Shown: positions 39,301 to 51,977 of the stretch, one piece after another
Position numbering within the stretch: the stretch's first letter is position 1
Layout: each line of letters begins with the position of its first letter
NCBI RefSeq assembly: GCF_907164915.1
Contig: NC_061863.1
Coordinates: forward strand, 40,707,382-40,771,381
Length of the DNA stretch: 64,000 nt
Source of the DNA: Impatiens glandulifera
Lineage: Eukaryota > Streptophyta > Magnoliopsida > Ericales > Balsaminaceae
Reading direction: 5' to 3'
The notes under the pieces: model-generated
The model's database searches: none
What the model saw: the letters and a program-made list of their open reading frames with translations, nothing else
What the model was told of the DNA's origin: nothing
Program-made: the position numbers and the translations under genes

Positions 39301-39389
39301 TTTAAAATAATGTTTTATTAAAAGAAAATTCTTGACACACAAACCGAGTTTCACAGAAACTGGCACAAAGAGTTTTTCTAGGGGTTATA
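36369..39389 (+). mobile_element. LTR-like insertion within the hairpin satellite
   Basis: The 3021-bp block is flanked by GTGCG (36364-36368 and 39390-39394). The satellite continues in phase across it, so this is an insertion with a 5-bp target duplication. It starts TGTATGCAC and ends ..GGGGTTATA (TA where CA would be expected). Its first 1.6 kb match 1416-3080. A TATA box (GCTATAAATAACT, about 37303) suggests a large LTR. There is no coding capacity. It may be a solo LTR of about 3 kb or a truncated element; a TTGGCGACT phrase near 39113 resembles some gypsy primer sites. Confidence 0.65.
38100..38620. repeat. Degenerate GGACCGAG minisatellite
   Basis: Roughly 27-30-bp repeats built on AGGACCGAGAATCCCAAAC run through this part of the LTR-like insertion. 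Many copies are partly self-complementary (GGATCC, GGACCGAGG..). Confidence 0.7.
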
Positions 39390-40275
39390 GTGCGATAATC
39401 GTTCGTACACGATTCCGTCTAAAAACCCTATATGTTAATAGGTCGATTCATCATTTTTATATGATTCCTTTAGAAATTATATTTACACGATTCCGTCTGA
39501 AAATCTTATCAATTGATAGGTCGAGACATCATTTGTTTATGATTCCGATAGAAATCTTATATGTTAATATGTGCGTTAATTGTTCGTACATGATTCCATC
39601 TGAAAACTCTATTTGTTGATAGGTGGAGACATCATTTGTATATGATTCTATAAAAATCCTATCTATTGATAAGTGCGTTAATCGTTCGTACATGATTCCA
39701 TCTGGAAACCCTATATGTTGTTAGGTCGAGACATCATTTGTATATGATTCCGTTAGAAATCCTATCTTTAGATAGGTGCCATAATCGTTCGTACACGATT
39801 TCGTAGAAAAACTCTATTTGTCGATAGGTCGTGACATCATTTGTATATGATTTCGTTAGAAACTGTATCTATTGATAGGTGCGATAATCGTTCATACACA
39901 ATTCCATCTGAAAACCCTATATATTGATAGGTTGAGACATCCTTTTATATGATTACGTTAGAAATCATATTTGTTGATAGGAGCGCTAATCATTCGCACA
40001 AGATTCCGTCTGAAATGTCGATAGGTCGAGACATCATTTGTAGATAATTACGTTAGAAACTCTATATGTTGGTGCGTTAATCGTTCGTACACGATTCCGT
40101 CCAAAAACCTTATATGTTGATAGGTCGAGAAATAATTTGTATATGATTATGTTAGAAACCCTATCTATTGATAGGTGCATTAATCGCTCGTACACGATTC
40201 CGTATTAAAACCCTATCTGTTTATAGATCGAGACATTATTTGTAAATGATTTCGTTAGAAACCCTATCTGTGGAT
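39390..40275. repeat. Hairpin satellite A, part 2
   Basis: This continues the 104-bp, four-hairpin unit (GATAGGTGCG.. AATCGTTCGTACACGATT.. CCTATCTATTGATAGG..) after the LTR-like insertion. Confidence 0.93.
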
Positions 40276-40829
40276 CCGATCATAAACTTCTCAAAAACTC
40301 TAAACTTTTTTTCAATACAAAATTTCTAAGAAATGAATGAAATTATCCATTCGACAAACTAATAATGAGGATTTTAGAAAACAAGAGTCAAGATAAGACC
40401 ATTATTTCAATAAAATGATAGTCTAAAATGAAACTCAACAATTTTACTAAAACACAATAGAAGAATATCGATTATATGTTCTTTTTTGTATTACACAAAT
40501 CATATAAAGAAAATAAAATTAAAATCTCTAAACCAAATACTCATAAAACTTTCCTAAAATTAATTTACCAAGAGCTATGCACTTTTGTAAATAAAATTTT
40601 AAACCGGCGAACGATAATTTATAACAGTTGTGATAGTCATTTTAAAAAAAAAAACTTTTTGATGAAATATTTCCCATTTAGGCAAAAAATTCCATAACAT
40701 ATAAAGCATTGTAAGTCATCCTCTCACTGAACGATCTATTAAATCAAACATTAGCTAGAGTAAAATGAAAAATCAAGTCTTAGCTAAAATGAAATGCTAA
40801 CCCAAATCCCATCTAGGACATTACACCAA
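40276..40829. other. Spacer between hairpin satellites
   Basis: AT-rich and non-repetitive; no supported gene. Confidence 0.4.
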
Positions 40830-42790
40830 TCAATACACGTCAAATCAAAATCTATCTTTCGATAGTACACTTGATCATTTATACATGATCACCCTGAAAA
40901 TGTTATTTGTTAATATTCAAGTCAAATCAAATTATATCTTTCGATTGTACACACAATCATTTATACATCATTGCCCATAAAATTCTATGTTATTAATACA
41001 CGTGAATAATTTGTTAATATTCACGTCAAATCAAAACATATCATGCAATAGTGCACACAATTATTTATACATTATCACACTGAAAACACTATTTGTTAAT
41101 AGCACACGTGGATAATTTGTTAATATTTAGGTCAAATCAAAACCTATATTTCGACAATACAAACAATCATTTCTATATGATCGCTTCGAAAATACTATTT
41201 ATTAATTACACAAGTGAATAATTTGTTAATATTCATGTCAAATAAAAACCTATATATCCTGATAGTACTCACAATCATGTGTATATAATCGTTCTAAAAA
41301 CGTTATTTATTAATAGCATACGTGAATAATTTGTTAATATTTACATCAAATCAAAATCTATCTTTCGATAGTACACACAATCATTTATACATGATTACCC
41401 TGAAAATGTTATTTGTTAATAGCACACATGAATAATTTATTAATATTCACGTAAAATCAAAACATATCTTTCTGATAGTACTCACGATTATTTGTATATA
41501 ATCATTCAGAAAATGTTATTTATTAATATCATACGTGAATAATTTGTTAATATTCACAAATTTTTATTTATTTATTGGTAGTACTCTCGATCATCTATAT
41601 ATGATCATTCTAAAAACCTATTTGTTGATAGTATCTACGATCATTTGTATATAATTATTCTAAAATTTCTATTTGTTAATAGCCTACACGAATATTTATT
41701 AATATTCGCATCAACCAAAACCTATCTTTCGATGATAGTACACACAATGATTTATACATGATCACCCTAAAAACGTTAAGTGTTAATAGCACACGTGAAT
41801 AATTTTTTAATATTCACGTCAAATTAAAACCTATCTTTCGATAGTACACACAATTATTTATACATGATCCCCTTGCAAATGCTATTTGTTAATAACACAT
41901 GAATAATGCGTTAATATTCACATCAAATCAAAACCTATCTTTTAATAGTACTTACTATCATTTTTATATGATCATTCTAAAAATGTTATGTATTAATAAC
42001 ATACGTGAATAATTTGTTAATATTCATGTCAAAAAAATAATGTGTTGATAGTACCCACAATCATACAAATGAACGTTTGATAAAAGAAAAATATATATGT
42101 TGATAATATCTTCGATCATTTATATACGATAATTCTTAAAGACTTATATGTTGATAGTATCTACGATCATTTGAATATGATTATTCTAAAATTGTTATTT
42201 ATTAATAGATTGCAGGAATAATTTATTAATATTCGCATCAACGAAAATTTATCTTTCGATAGTACACGCGATCGTTTATATATAATCATTTCAAATACAC
42301 TATTATTAATAGGACACACAAATAATATATTGATATTTGTGTCAATCAAAAACATATCTCTTGATAGTACCCACAATTATTTATATATGATCGTTCTAAA
42401 AAAACTACTATAGACCGATAATTTTAATAAACACATGAAATTATTCGACCCAAATATATTATTTGTGATGGTATACATGATCATTTATATATGGTCAAAA
42501 TAACAAAACAAAATCTTTATTTGTTAATAATTTATACAAATAATCTATTAATATTTGTGTTAACCTCGAGATACATAGTTATTAATGGTATGCATAATCA
42601 TTTAATAATGATCAAGGAAAATCGATTATTTGTTAATAGCCCATGCGAATAATTATTATTATTCATGATAATCCCTAAATACTATTTAGGGTATGTATGA
42701 TCATTCGTTAATGATCCAATCAAAGCTCTATTTAATAGCTCACACGAATAACATAATAATCATGTCTACCAAATGTTATTTGTTAATGGT
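40830..42790. repeat. Hairpin satellite B
   Basis: About 18 units with spacing of 104-108 bp; the GTCAAATC landmark falls at 40921, 41025, 41131, 41237, 41345 and 41451. Each unit carries four inverted repeats: CTATCTTTCGATAG, ATCATTTATACATGAT, GCTATTTGTTAATAGC and ACGTGAATA..TATTCACGT. It is related in design to satellite A but has different sequence. The array decays toward its right end. Confidence 0.9.
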
Positions 42791-43140
42791 ATTCACATAA
42801 ACATTTATAATTGCCATTCATGAATGTTTTAAGTCTTTCAATAATCGCCACACACGCAATAATGCAAGGACATCGCCAACAACAACCATCTCTAGGTTTT
42901 ATTCTTTATCCATATACCAATTTCTTGATGAACTCATAAAAATTATAAATTGGATAAATAAAATATAGTTTTTGTGACAAATTCAAATCAAAGTTTTCTA
43001 AAATTAGTTTGTTTTATATAAACTTGATTCAAGAGTGACTTTTGTAAACACTAAAATTTGACTTACCCAATGTATATATAACTTTCAAATAATCATGAGT
43101 CATTAAAATAATTTTCAAAAACTTTTCTAAAAGTTTGACT
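42791..43140. other. Spacer
   Basis: Mixed AT-rich sequence. I see nothing supported here. Confidence 0.4.
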
Positions 43141-44650
43141 CACTGAGGGATTTAAATAAATTAAATAATTATTTAGAGAAAATGTTGTATCTATTTATCT
43201 CAAAAAAATTAAATTAAAAGTAAAAAATAAATTAAATAATTATTTACTGAAAATATTTTATCTATTTATCCTAAAATGATTAAATTAAATATCAAAAATA
43301 AATTAAATAATTATTTTGGAAAATGTTGTAACCATTTAAATCCCGGAATAATTTAAAATAAAGCCTTAAAATACATAAAATAAATAAATAAATAAAAACT
43401 CATTTAGACGTATATACTTGTAAAACTAGCTCATTTAGACGTATCTACTAATAAAAGGGTTATTTAAACATATGTACTATGAAAAATTAGTTCATTTAAC
43501 CTATTTTAGTAAACTATAATTAATTTTTATTTTTTAATTTATATATTTATTAATAAATTCAATGTCTACTTTTATTTTCGTCATAAAGTTTTTATTATTT
43601 CTCTATGAGTTTTTATTATTGATTATTTTAATTTTATTTTATATATACGAGCATTCATCATTAATTATTTTAACTTTGAATTTCTCATTCTTTTTTATAT
43701 TTTTTTTTATATTAATATTGATTATTAATTATTTTAAAATTATTTGGTCTCAATGATTTAATTAATAAATATATAAATTAAAAAATAAAAATAAATTATG
43801 GTTTACTAAAGGAGGCTAAATAAGCCAAATTTTGATAGTGTATATTTAAATTACCTTTTTATTAGTACATACGTCTAAATAAGCTAATTGTACAAGTATA
43901 TACGTGTAAGTGAACTTTTTTTCTAAATAAAATATGCAAAAATAAGTTTTATGCTTATTAATTAATTTTGTGTATTATTTTTACATGTAATTAAAATTTA
44001 ATAATAATAAAAATAAATGAAGAGATGAAGGCCTCATGGAGCCGAAGCGCGCAATAAGCATGGCCAAACGGAAGTCCAAATTGGCTAACACATGAAGCCT
44101 AGACAGAACGCCTAAGCCATGTCCAACACACGCAGGCGACATGACTTCTTCTTTCTTGCAACGTGCAGATAAGACTAGCTGGTTTATTTGAAAATTATCA
44201 ATGTCTATCTTAACCAATTCTCAACCAAACTAGAAATTTCGAAAAGGGAAATGATCACACAAATAATATTATTTGTGTGATCATTTCCACTACAACCCTG
44301 GGATGTCTAGCTTACTCGCCGAGAAAGTTGAACACAAATGGCCGACCATTAATGGCATTTTTCCGAAATTTAGCTGACTTAGACCATCAACTAACATAAG
44401 TTAGCCATGACTATAAAAGGGATCTCCCGACCAAGACAAATGACAAGAACCAAGTCTAAAGCAATCAATCAACCTCTTTCATAAACCGCCATTAAAAATT
44501 TTCAAGTATTAATTTTTAGTTTTTAGGAATCCTTGTACAAAGCTTTTAAGCTCAATTCTAGTTCATCTAAAAGCTTCAACAAAAGACTAAAAGTGTTCGC
44601 CAACTCACTATAAGACATCATTTATGTAATGAACAAAACTTAATATTTTT
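43140..44650 (+). repeat. LTR-like repeat, copy 3 (diverged)
   Basis: It shares order and motifs with 1416-3080 and 36369-37975: a WAAATGTTGTAYCTATTTAT stretch, a GGAAATGATCA..TGATCATTTCC palindrome region, CATTAATGGC, then a TATA box (GACTATAAAAGGG near 44410) and a C-rich leader. A fold-back MITE is inserted at 43394-43920. Non-coding. Confidence 0.5.
43394..43920. mobile_element. Long-arm fold-back MITE
   Basis: Inverted arms of about 165 bp (43394-43560 and 43755-43920) flank a central segment of about 190 bp. Arm landmarks are GACGTATATACTTGTA, ACTAATAAAA and TTTAGTAAAC, with reverse complements in the right arm. TAAATAAA at 43389-43396 and 43924-43931 may be an 8-bp target duplication, but this is low-complexity sequence. 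No coding capacity. Confidence 0.75.
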
Positions 44651-45200
44651 ATATTTCAGTTCACGTGTTCTTAAATACCTCATGATTACTCACTTTATTG
44701 ATTTGAATTTGATTATAATATCATTTATAAGTTTTCTATTAAAGTAAATTTGAATCCATAAACTAAAGTTGTATCTAACTTTAATTTAAAAAAAAAAATA
44801 AAAAAAAAATTATTCTTAAGTTTTAGCTAAGAATGGAAATAAGTTTCCCAATATTTTTAATTATGTTGAGAGTATTTCTAAACCGACCGCAAAGCATGAG
44901 AGAAAAAAAAAATTGTTACTTGATGCGGTCACAAGTCACAATTTACGTATCTTTTTCCTTCTCAGTACGCTTATTTATTACTTTACTCTTTCTTTCAAAG
45001 AGCTCATTTGATCAGGTTATCTGGAGATAATAACTGAGTTTAAAAAAAAAAACTCGTAAGATATGTTTAAAAAAACAATTTTTTTAACATTTAGATACCG
45101 AAATACACTTCACTTTACTATCCAACTACTCATTCTCTTCTTTGGTTAACTTCCAAACTTAGAGCTTGTTAAAATTAATGTGGTGTAACGTACACCATAT
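44651..45200. other. Unassigned spacer
   Basis: AT-rich; no supported gene. Confidence 0.4.
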
Positions 45201-47578
45201 TGATTAGAAAATCTTAACAATTAATTTTATTATTATCTTATCTTTTCATTTAAATCAAATATGAGTAAAACCTTTAGAATCCTCGTATTAATTAATAATA
45301 TATTTTTCAGTTATTTTCTAGTTTATATATTAAGGCTTTGTAATTTAATTTCAAAATATAAAAACAATAATAAAATATTATTCGCTCTCAATGTCTTTTT
45401 ACAAAATATTTTAACATTTGGTATTAGAGCCTCCAGGTTCTACCGATCCATAAAGTCTTCTACTGATCTATCCAATTCTTCAAGTTTTTTTCAATCCACC
45501 AAAATCTTCTACCAACCTATCCAAATTCATGGCATCAACAAATATCAACCATCTTATTCCAGAGTTTAATGGCAAAGAACTGTAATTTATGGTACGGAAA
45601 GATGAAGACTATCTTTCTATCTCTTAATCATTTGGAGATTGTGGAGAATGGAGTGAATGAGCCAGAGGAAATAAATGACCTCAATAAAGTTGACCTAAAT
45701 GAATTAAAGCAGTCCCAAAAAACTGATACAAATGCTCTTTCAATTCTCCAAAGAGCAGTCACTAAAATAATCTTTCCTAGAATCATGTGTGCCGATACAG
45801 CCAAAGAGGCATGAGAGATCTTGCGGAGTGAATTTCAAGGAGATGTGGAAGTCAGAGCAATTAAGCTCTAAACACTACTTAGAGAATTTGAAAATGCCAA
45901 AATGAAGGAGACAGAGACCTTGATGGAGTTCTCGACTAAAATCTTTGATTTGATCAACTAGATGAAATCTCACGGTGAAGATATCACAGACCAAAGAATG
46001 GTGCGAAAGATTCTCATATGCCTTCTTGAGAAATATGATACCATCGTAGCCGTCATTAAAGAAACAAAAGATTTGTCAACACTCACAATCCAAGAAATAA
46101 TATCGTCCTTAAAATCATTTGAGCAACGATTGTCTAGACACTCCGAAAAGCCAATAGAGAGTGCATTTTAGTCAAAACTCAATATTAACAACAAAAACAA
46201 GAAGATAACTCAAGTTCAATCCAGCCAAAAGGTGGAAGATATTCAAGAGGACCAGATGGACGTAACTCAAAAGGGAAGGAAAAAACAACACATCAAATTT
46301 CAATAACTGCAATAAACCAAACTACTCCGAGAAGGACTGTTGGTATAAAGGTTAATCTAGATGCAACAAATGTCATCAATTTGGTCACCTCACCAAAGAT
46401 TGCCGAAGTGGAAACACTCATCAAACAAGTTAAGCTGAGGCAAATCAAACAGTCCTGGAGTCACACAGAACATTCTATGTGTGTCACATAGTTAGTGACA
46501 AATAGAGAGGAGAATGGTTACTAGACAGCGGATGTAGAAACCACATGACGCCGATCTTAGAAATCTTCTCCGAGTTCGACAAAAGTGTCAATGTCCCTAT
46601 TTAGTTCGAAAATGGAGAACAAACGAAATCAAAAGGTCTGGGAAGGATTGACATCAAGACGAAGGAAGGACCTAGTTATATTAATAATGAACTATGTGTG
46701 TCGAGCTTGAGCCAAAATTTACTCAGCCTCGGACAATTAGTGGGAAATGGGTATAAGCTTTGCTTTGATAACAATGAGTGTATTATCCTTGATAGACAAG
46801 ATAAGTCAAAAGTGTTCACCAAGATCAAAATGGTCAATCGAATCTTCGCTCTCAACATCAATTATGCAAACCTAAAAGAAGGTCAAGTTGATGAAAATTT
46901 CTCGTTGAATTGGGAAGAAAATAAAGTTGAGAAAAATGATATTCTAATGAGCACTAACTCAGTGTGAACACCAGATCCTAGCTTAGATCAACTCAATGAA
47001 GAAAGTCGTAACTCAACTGGTCCGACTTCATCCCGAGTTCAACTCCAAAGAGGTACAAATCAATACACAATATATATGATACATGCAATTATTGTATAAT
47101 TGAGCCCAAAAACTTTGATGAAGCAATCAAAGAAGAATTCTAGAGAAAAACAATGGATGACAAAATTCATGTCATAATGAAAAATCAGACATGGCATCTC
47201 GTTGAAAAGCCACCCAACAAAAAAATCATTTGTAATAAATGGATCTACAAAGACAAGCATCGTTTTATTCGACACATAATAAAAGACAAAGAAATTCAAC
47301 TTGAGTTATGTCAATCTGAGAACAGATATCTGATATTCTCATAAAATCACTTCATATTGATTAGAAAATCTTAACAATTAATTTTATTATTATATTATCT
47401 TTTCATTTAAATCAATTATGAGTAAAACGTTAGGTACCTCATATTAATTAGCAAGATATTTTTCAGTTATTTTCTAGCCTATATATTATATATTAAGGCT
47501 TTGTAATTCAATTTCAAAATATAAAAAACAATAATAAAATATTATTCTCTCAAATTCTTTCTACAAAATATTCTAAAA
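45201..47578 (+). mobile_element. Decayed copia element with short LTRs
   Basis: The LTRs at 45201-45416 and 47358-47578 share TGATTAGAAAATCTTAACAA and most of their length, with many differences and small indels. A primer site with one change (TGGTATTAGAGC, 45419-45430) follows the first LTR. No clear target duplication was seen. The internal region (about 1.9 kb) has lost integrase and most of the reverse transcriptase. Confidence 0.8.
45531..47343 (+). pseudogene. Copia gag-protease and reverse transcriptase start, fragmentary
   Basis: Gag begins near 45531 (ATGGCATCAACAAA..) and runs with stops through 46171. A zinc-knuckle-like C-x2-C-x4-H-x4-C is recognisable near 46355-46400. Protease (L-L-D-S-G-C-R-N-H-M-T) is at about 46520. 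It then jumps to the N-terminus of the reverse transcriptase (K-N-Q-T-W-H-L-V, about 47177-47250), and nothing follows. A large internal deletion plus many stops make it inactive. Confidence 0.8.
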
Positions 47579-47978
47579 GAGTTCGACGACGATGATAGTG
47601 AATTTTTTGTTAACTTTCAACATATAGGTCGACGATGGCAACGAATATGTCTGTCTTTAGGGCAACAAATCTATTTATCTTTAGGGAAGCGAATCTCTCT
47701 TAAGATCGTCTCGCTACTTTTCCTATATGTATAAATTTTCTTTTCGGACAAGAAATGCTCTCTACACTCAAAGAGGCTTGTTTTTTTTGTGGTGTAAGGC
47801 TATAGATTTGGTTTTCTGATTGAAAACATTTTCTTTCTTAAGGGATTCGAAACTCATATTATCTTGCCATAAATTAACCATCATCAATACTATTTGTGGG
47901 AGAGAAAGGAGACGATTAAGAGTTTTTTTATTAATCAATCATTTTTGATAGTTATTAACTAGGCACAACTAAGACAAC
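47579..47978. other. Spacer
   Basis: No gene supported. Confidence 0.4.
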
Positions 47979-48589
47979 ATTGCAGTGAAAATGGAAGATG
48001 AACCTTGAGTTGTTGTTGAGGAAACTCAAGAGGAAGATACCCAAAATTTCAAAGCTGAAACAGAGAATTCTAAAGCCGATAAAGAAGATTCCAAAATCAA
48101 TGTGGAGTCTGAAGCTGAAACCAAAGATAATGAAGACAATAACACATAAATTCAAGTTGAAGATAGAAAAGATAAAAACCCTGAAATTCTCAGAAACAAT
48201 TCTTTCTATCAAATCAAAACGGGCTCGTACAAAGAGAGAATTCAAAATGAGAAACAACAATACTCATCATCATTTTCAATACAACCTCCTTTCATTGTCA
48301 GAGGAACGGGAAAAGGAAGAGAAAGGGGAAGAAGGTCTCTCAATGAAAACGGATGACATGAGAAAATGCTAGGCTGGGATAGTTAAGTTTGAATGTAATT
48401 TTTTATGTTTGTAATCTCTGTTTTTTTTTTTAGATTGTATGAATGTTACCAATCAATTTTTTAGGGTCTTTTGATTGTAATCCTTAATCATAGATAGGTT
48501 TGTCTAGCTTTGATTTCTAACCCTTCCACTTTTGAGATTATAATGAAATGGTTCTAACCATTTTCTCAAAAAAAATATTACAGTGAAAA
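47979..48589 (+). mobile_element. Poly(A)-tailed retroposon with 13-bp target duplication
   Basis: ATTGCAGTGAAAA (47979-47991) recurs as ATTACAGTGAAAA (48577-48589), a 12/13 match. The enclosed sequence ends in eight A residues (48568-48575). This is the signature of LINE-mediated insertion. The 5' part encodes a Glu/Asp/Lys-rich, stop-containing reading frame; the 3' part looks untranslated. It could be a 5'-truncated LINE or a processed pseudogene; I do not recognise the source. Confidence 0.7.
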
Positions 48590-49360
48590 CATAGTCAACA
48601 AGATCATTAAATTTATCATTATTCCAGTACGCATTAAAATTACTTTTTATTGTTCAACTATAGTAAATGTCAAGTTTAAAAGTTGAAATACTTTTTTTTA
48701 ACTAGATTAGAATCCCCTGAGACTTGACATCTTCTTAGGCATGGAGAAACTCACAACTTCTGAAGTTTATGTTTAATGCAAATAGAGTAAAATAAATCTG
48801 AAAGATTTAACATTCAATCAACTATTAGAACAAAAAAAAAAATCCTATGAAATACTAACTAACTAGTACTTATTTTTTTCTTTAGAAAAGATAAAATATG
48901 TTTAACAGAAGTTCTTTGATTATAATATTTCGAGTGTTAAACCGGAAGGGAAAGTCGAAAGCTAAAGCTAAGGCTTGAAAGAGGAAAGTCGTTCAATTTT
49001 AAATTTTGTTTGATGTTTATGAGAACCGTGTGAATCTATCTTCTTAGTAGTTTGATGCTTATAAACGGTTATATCTAAATTCCATGGTGGTATCACACGA
49101 CATACTGCAAAGCGGGAAGATTATTCGGAAATGACGAATTTTTCCTTGAAATATTGGTCATTGAAAAAGAAAATAACATATTTGGATCATGAGGACGTCG
49201 AAATTCAATATATAAATTACTCACTTAGAGATTTTAGGTGTATCACACAAATGATCTATTCAAAAACCACTATAAGTATAAAAAAATTATGTAACTTAAT
49301 TTGTTGGACTAAATTGTCAACTAACATCAGATTTAACAATGATATGAAAATGTTTACAGC
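48590..49360. other. Unassigned spacer
   Basis: No supported gene or repeat. Confidence 0.35.
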
Positions 49361-49600
49361 TAAGGGTGTTCAATATTTAGTCTGAACCGAATATCCAACC
49401 GAATTCTAATTTCATTTTTGGTTTTTAAATTGAATTTCAAACCAATTCCAATTCCAATTCCAATTCAAATGCGGTTTTTGAATTAGTTTTCGAGTTGGGG
49501 TTTCAACTCGATAACCAAGTCGAAAACTGAATACATTTTTTTTATTATATTATATAATTTATAACAAATAAACTCTAAACCCTAAACCCTAATAATATAT
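49361..49600 (+). mobile_element. Possible hAT-type terminal region
   Basis: TAAGGGTGTTCAA near 49363 followed by AACCGAA-type repeats resembles the edge of Ac-like non-autonomous hAT elements. A run of ATTCCA repeats and CTAAACCCTAAACCCTAA (49573-49591, telomere-like) follow. The other end was not found. Confidence 0.35.
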
Positions 49601-51200
49601 AATAATCTTCTCATGTTTATATTCTCTAAACCTAATTCTTTAGCCGTCAACCGTCAGCCACCCACCTCATCTAAATTCTCTAAACTTAATCTCTCTTTCT
49701 ATTCTTTTAACTTAATCAAATAATATTTCATTCTCTTCAACCTCATCATCTCAATTCTTTTAGCCTAATCAAATAAATCCTTCACTCTAGCCGCCTCATC
49801 TCTTAATCTAATCAAATAAACCCTCCACTTCAGCCTCCATATCCATCTCTCAACTCTTTTTATCACTAACATTTCCTTCTTTCTCTTTCTTCGCAACTTG
49901 CTTGATCCACTTTTTCAACACTATAGGTTGAAGTTACCAAATTAGAATATAATTTTCAACAATATAAGTTAAAGTTACCAAATCATTCTGATCGATATTT
50001 ATTTATACAATTCTAAGTTAATTCTACAGATTATTCCTTCAACTTTACAAATATACTAGTTAACATCAACATATTATTATTAGTGGATACAAAATCAAAG
50101 ACTCATTAATGTAATATTCAAAGCTTATATATAGTACTACTTTACAAAATATTCAATTTTAAGAAGAGCTTGACAAATAAATCCCTAGAGCCTTAATTTT
50201 TTTTTCATCTATTAAATCTGTTATATTGTTATTTTTATAAAATTCTCATGTTTCTGAATATCTTATTTAATATGATTTTACTTTCTTCTTCTCCAATTTT
50301 TAGTGGAGTTATATATGAAATAAGTGCTGGAACTATTTATAGATAAATTGTTTTGGCATCTGAACTACTTTTGATGAGTTAAATATGATGAATTAATGAT
50401 CTTTAATTATTTAAGTAAATTGATTTATAAACTTAAAACATCTACTATTTTTATTTATTTTGTAAATAAATTTGTATAATCAAATAAACTAAATCTAGTG
50501 AGAAAATAAATTAAGTGAATCTGATAAATGAAGGGAAAATGAAAAAATATAATAAAAAGTGAAACTGGAAAGTTCAAGTTGTTACATATTAATTATATGA
50601 TTATAGATAGATATGTTATTAGAAAATTTTGATATTTTAAAATATCTTAGTTGTCCATAGTCTATTATTTTTTTATTTGTAAATTTTCATTGTTTAGGTA
50701 AATAAGATGTCCGAACAAAATGAAAGTGAAGCTTTTTGAGGAGAAGGTTAATGATCTACTAGAGAAAGTGTATTTATTTTTCTTACTGAAAAGCATAAAG
50801 ATTATAACAAATGGTTAGTAGTTTGACAACAATTTTTTACGTGGATTCAAACTGGAGAAGCAATTTCGGATAATTCATGCAATCGCGGGTTAGCATAATT
50901 TTGTTCAAAAAATAATATACAAGCTCCGATGTATGAGAATTCTAGATGTTTTAGAATGGCAACCGAGATAGATAATATATCGCCCCTAATATTTTTCCAC
51001 CTAATGAAATAAATTATTATAATATAAACTCTTTAATAAATTATTATAATTAATTATTTATTTAATAATAGAAATAACTAAATGAAGGGTAAATATATAT
51101 TTGGTTAAAGAAATATAGTGATTAGATGTGGATGATAAGATAGGAGATGTGATATATGGATTTTGGGGGGTAAATAAATTAAAAAAATAAATGAGACTAG
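49601..51200. other. Unassigned AT-rich region
   Basis: No gene is supported. Around 50700-50950 one frame has a short hAT- or TTF-like look, but too many stops are present to call it. Confidence 0.35.
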
Positions 51201-51977
51201 TCTAGAGTAAAATTTTACTTGTTTTGTTATGCGTTAATTTTGATTTCGACAGTCTACATAAGAATCGTACTTATACTTCTCTTCAGTTTTTCCTTAGGAA
51301 AATATAACGAATGTGTAAAATTTCAGTTCATCAGCCGATTGCCCATATCTTGTTCGATAATATGCCTAGCTGAAAAAGAAAACACAGTCTGCTTCCATAC
51401 TTTATCAGCTTTTGTGTGGGTCTTGATTCTTTCATCTGGGTATGCGTGTTAGCCATTTCTCCTCTTCCATAGCTTGTCTCTCATTGTCTTGAAACCTACC
51501 TGTTCTTTGCAGGATTGATTGAAAATTATTTATCATAATTCTGAAACCTATCCTCTCTTTCTCTCTCAGCCTTGGAAATACACACGCACAACCAAATCAT
51601 GCGACCTGAATTTTTGAAAATGATTTCTCAACTTCTCTCAGTCTTCACTTGCTGCTCCTATGATAATTTTGTTGATGTCATGATGGGTGTAGATAGCTTT
51701 TGTATAAATGTGTTAAAAAATCAAATAGAATTTTTATTTTGGAGAATGTCAAGATCATGTCTTACCAATTCAATGTGGCATGATGGATGAGTTGTTCAAT
51801 CAACAACATTTTAAGTTGCAATATTCTAACTATATGACTTGGGATGCTGTAGTGAATGATGAATGTTAATGAATTCAACCTGCTATTTGAAGATAAATGC
51901 ATTTGTGTGTGAGACATATATTGTCTGCAATTTTATCTTCTGATGTTTGAGACTAACCCTTTAATGTCAATATACAG
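51201..51977 (+). other. Upstream region of the COX16-like exon
   Basis: The stretch ends in TCAATATACAG (acceptor AG at 51976-51977), so its right part is intronic. A 5' untranslated exon may lie around 51440-51600 (TC-rich), which I cannot fix. Confidence 0.4.

Noticed and set aside
40830..42790. CRISPR-like array
   Set aside because: The repeats are contiguous hairpin units without unique spacers of constant length, in a eukaryotic setting.
43562..43756. A 64-codon hydrophobic frame
   Set aside because: It is Ile/Leu/Phe-rich because the centre of the fold-back element is AT-rich; there is no other support for a gene.
47998..48372. A 124-codon frame in the retroposon
   Set aside because: It is Lys/Ile-rich with no recognisable domain. 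The neighbouring frame is more protein-like but has stops, so I kept only the retroposon call.
49573..49591. Telomeric repeat (CCCTAAA)
   Set aside because: Only about two units. Short interstitial matches are common and do not indicate a chromosome end.
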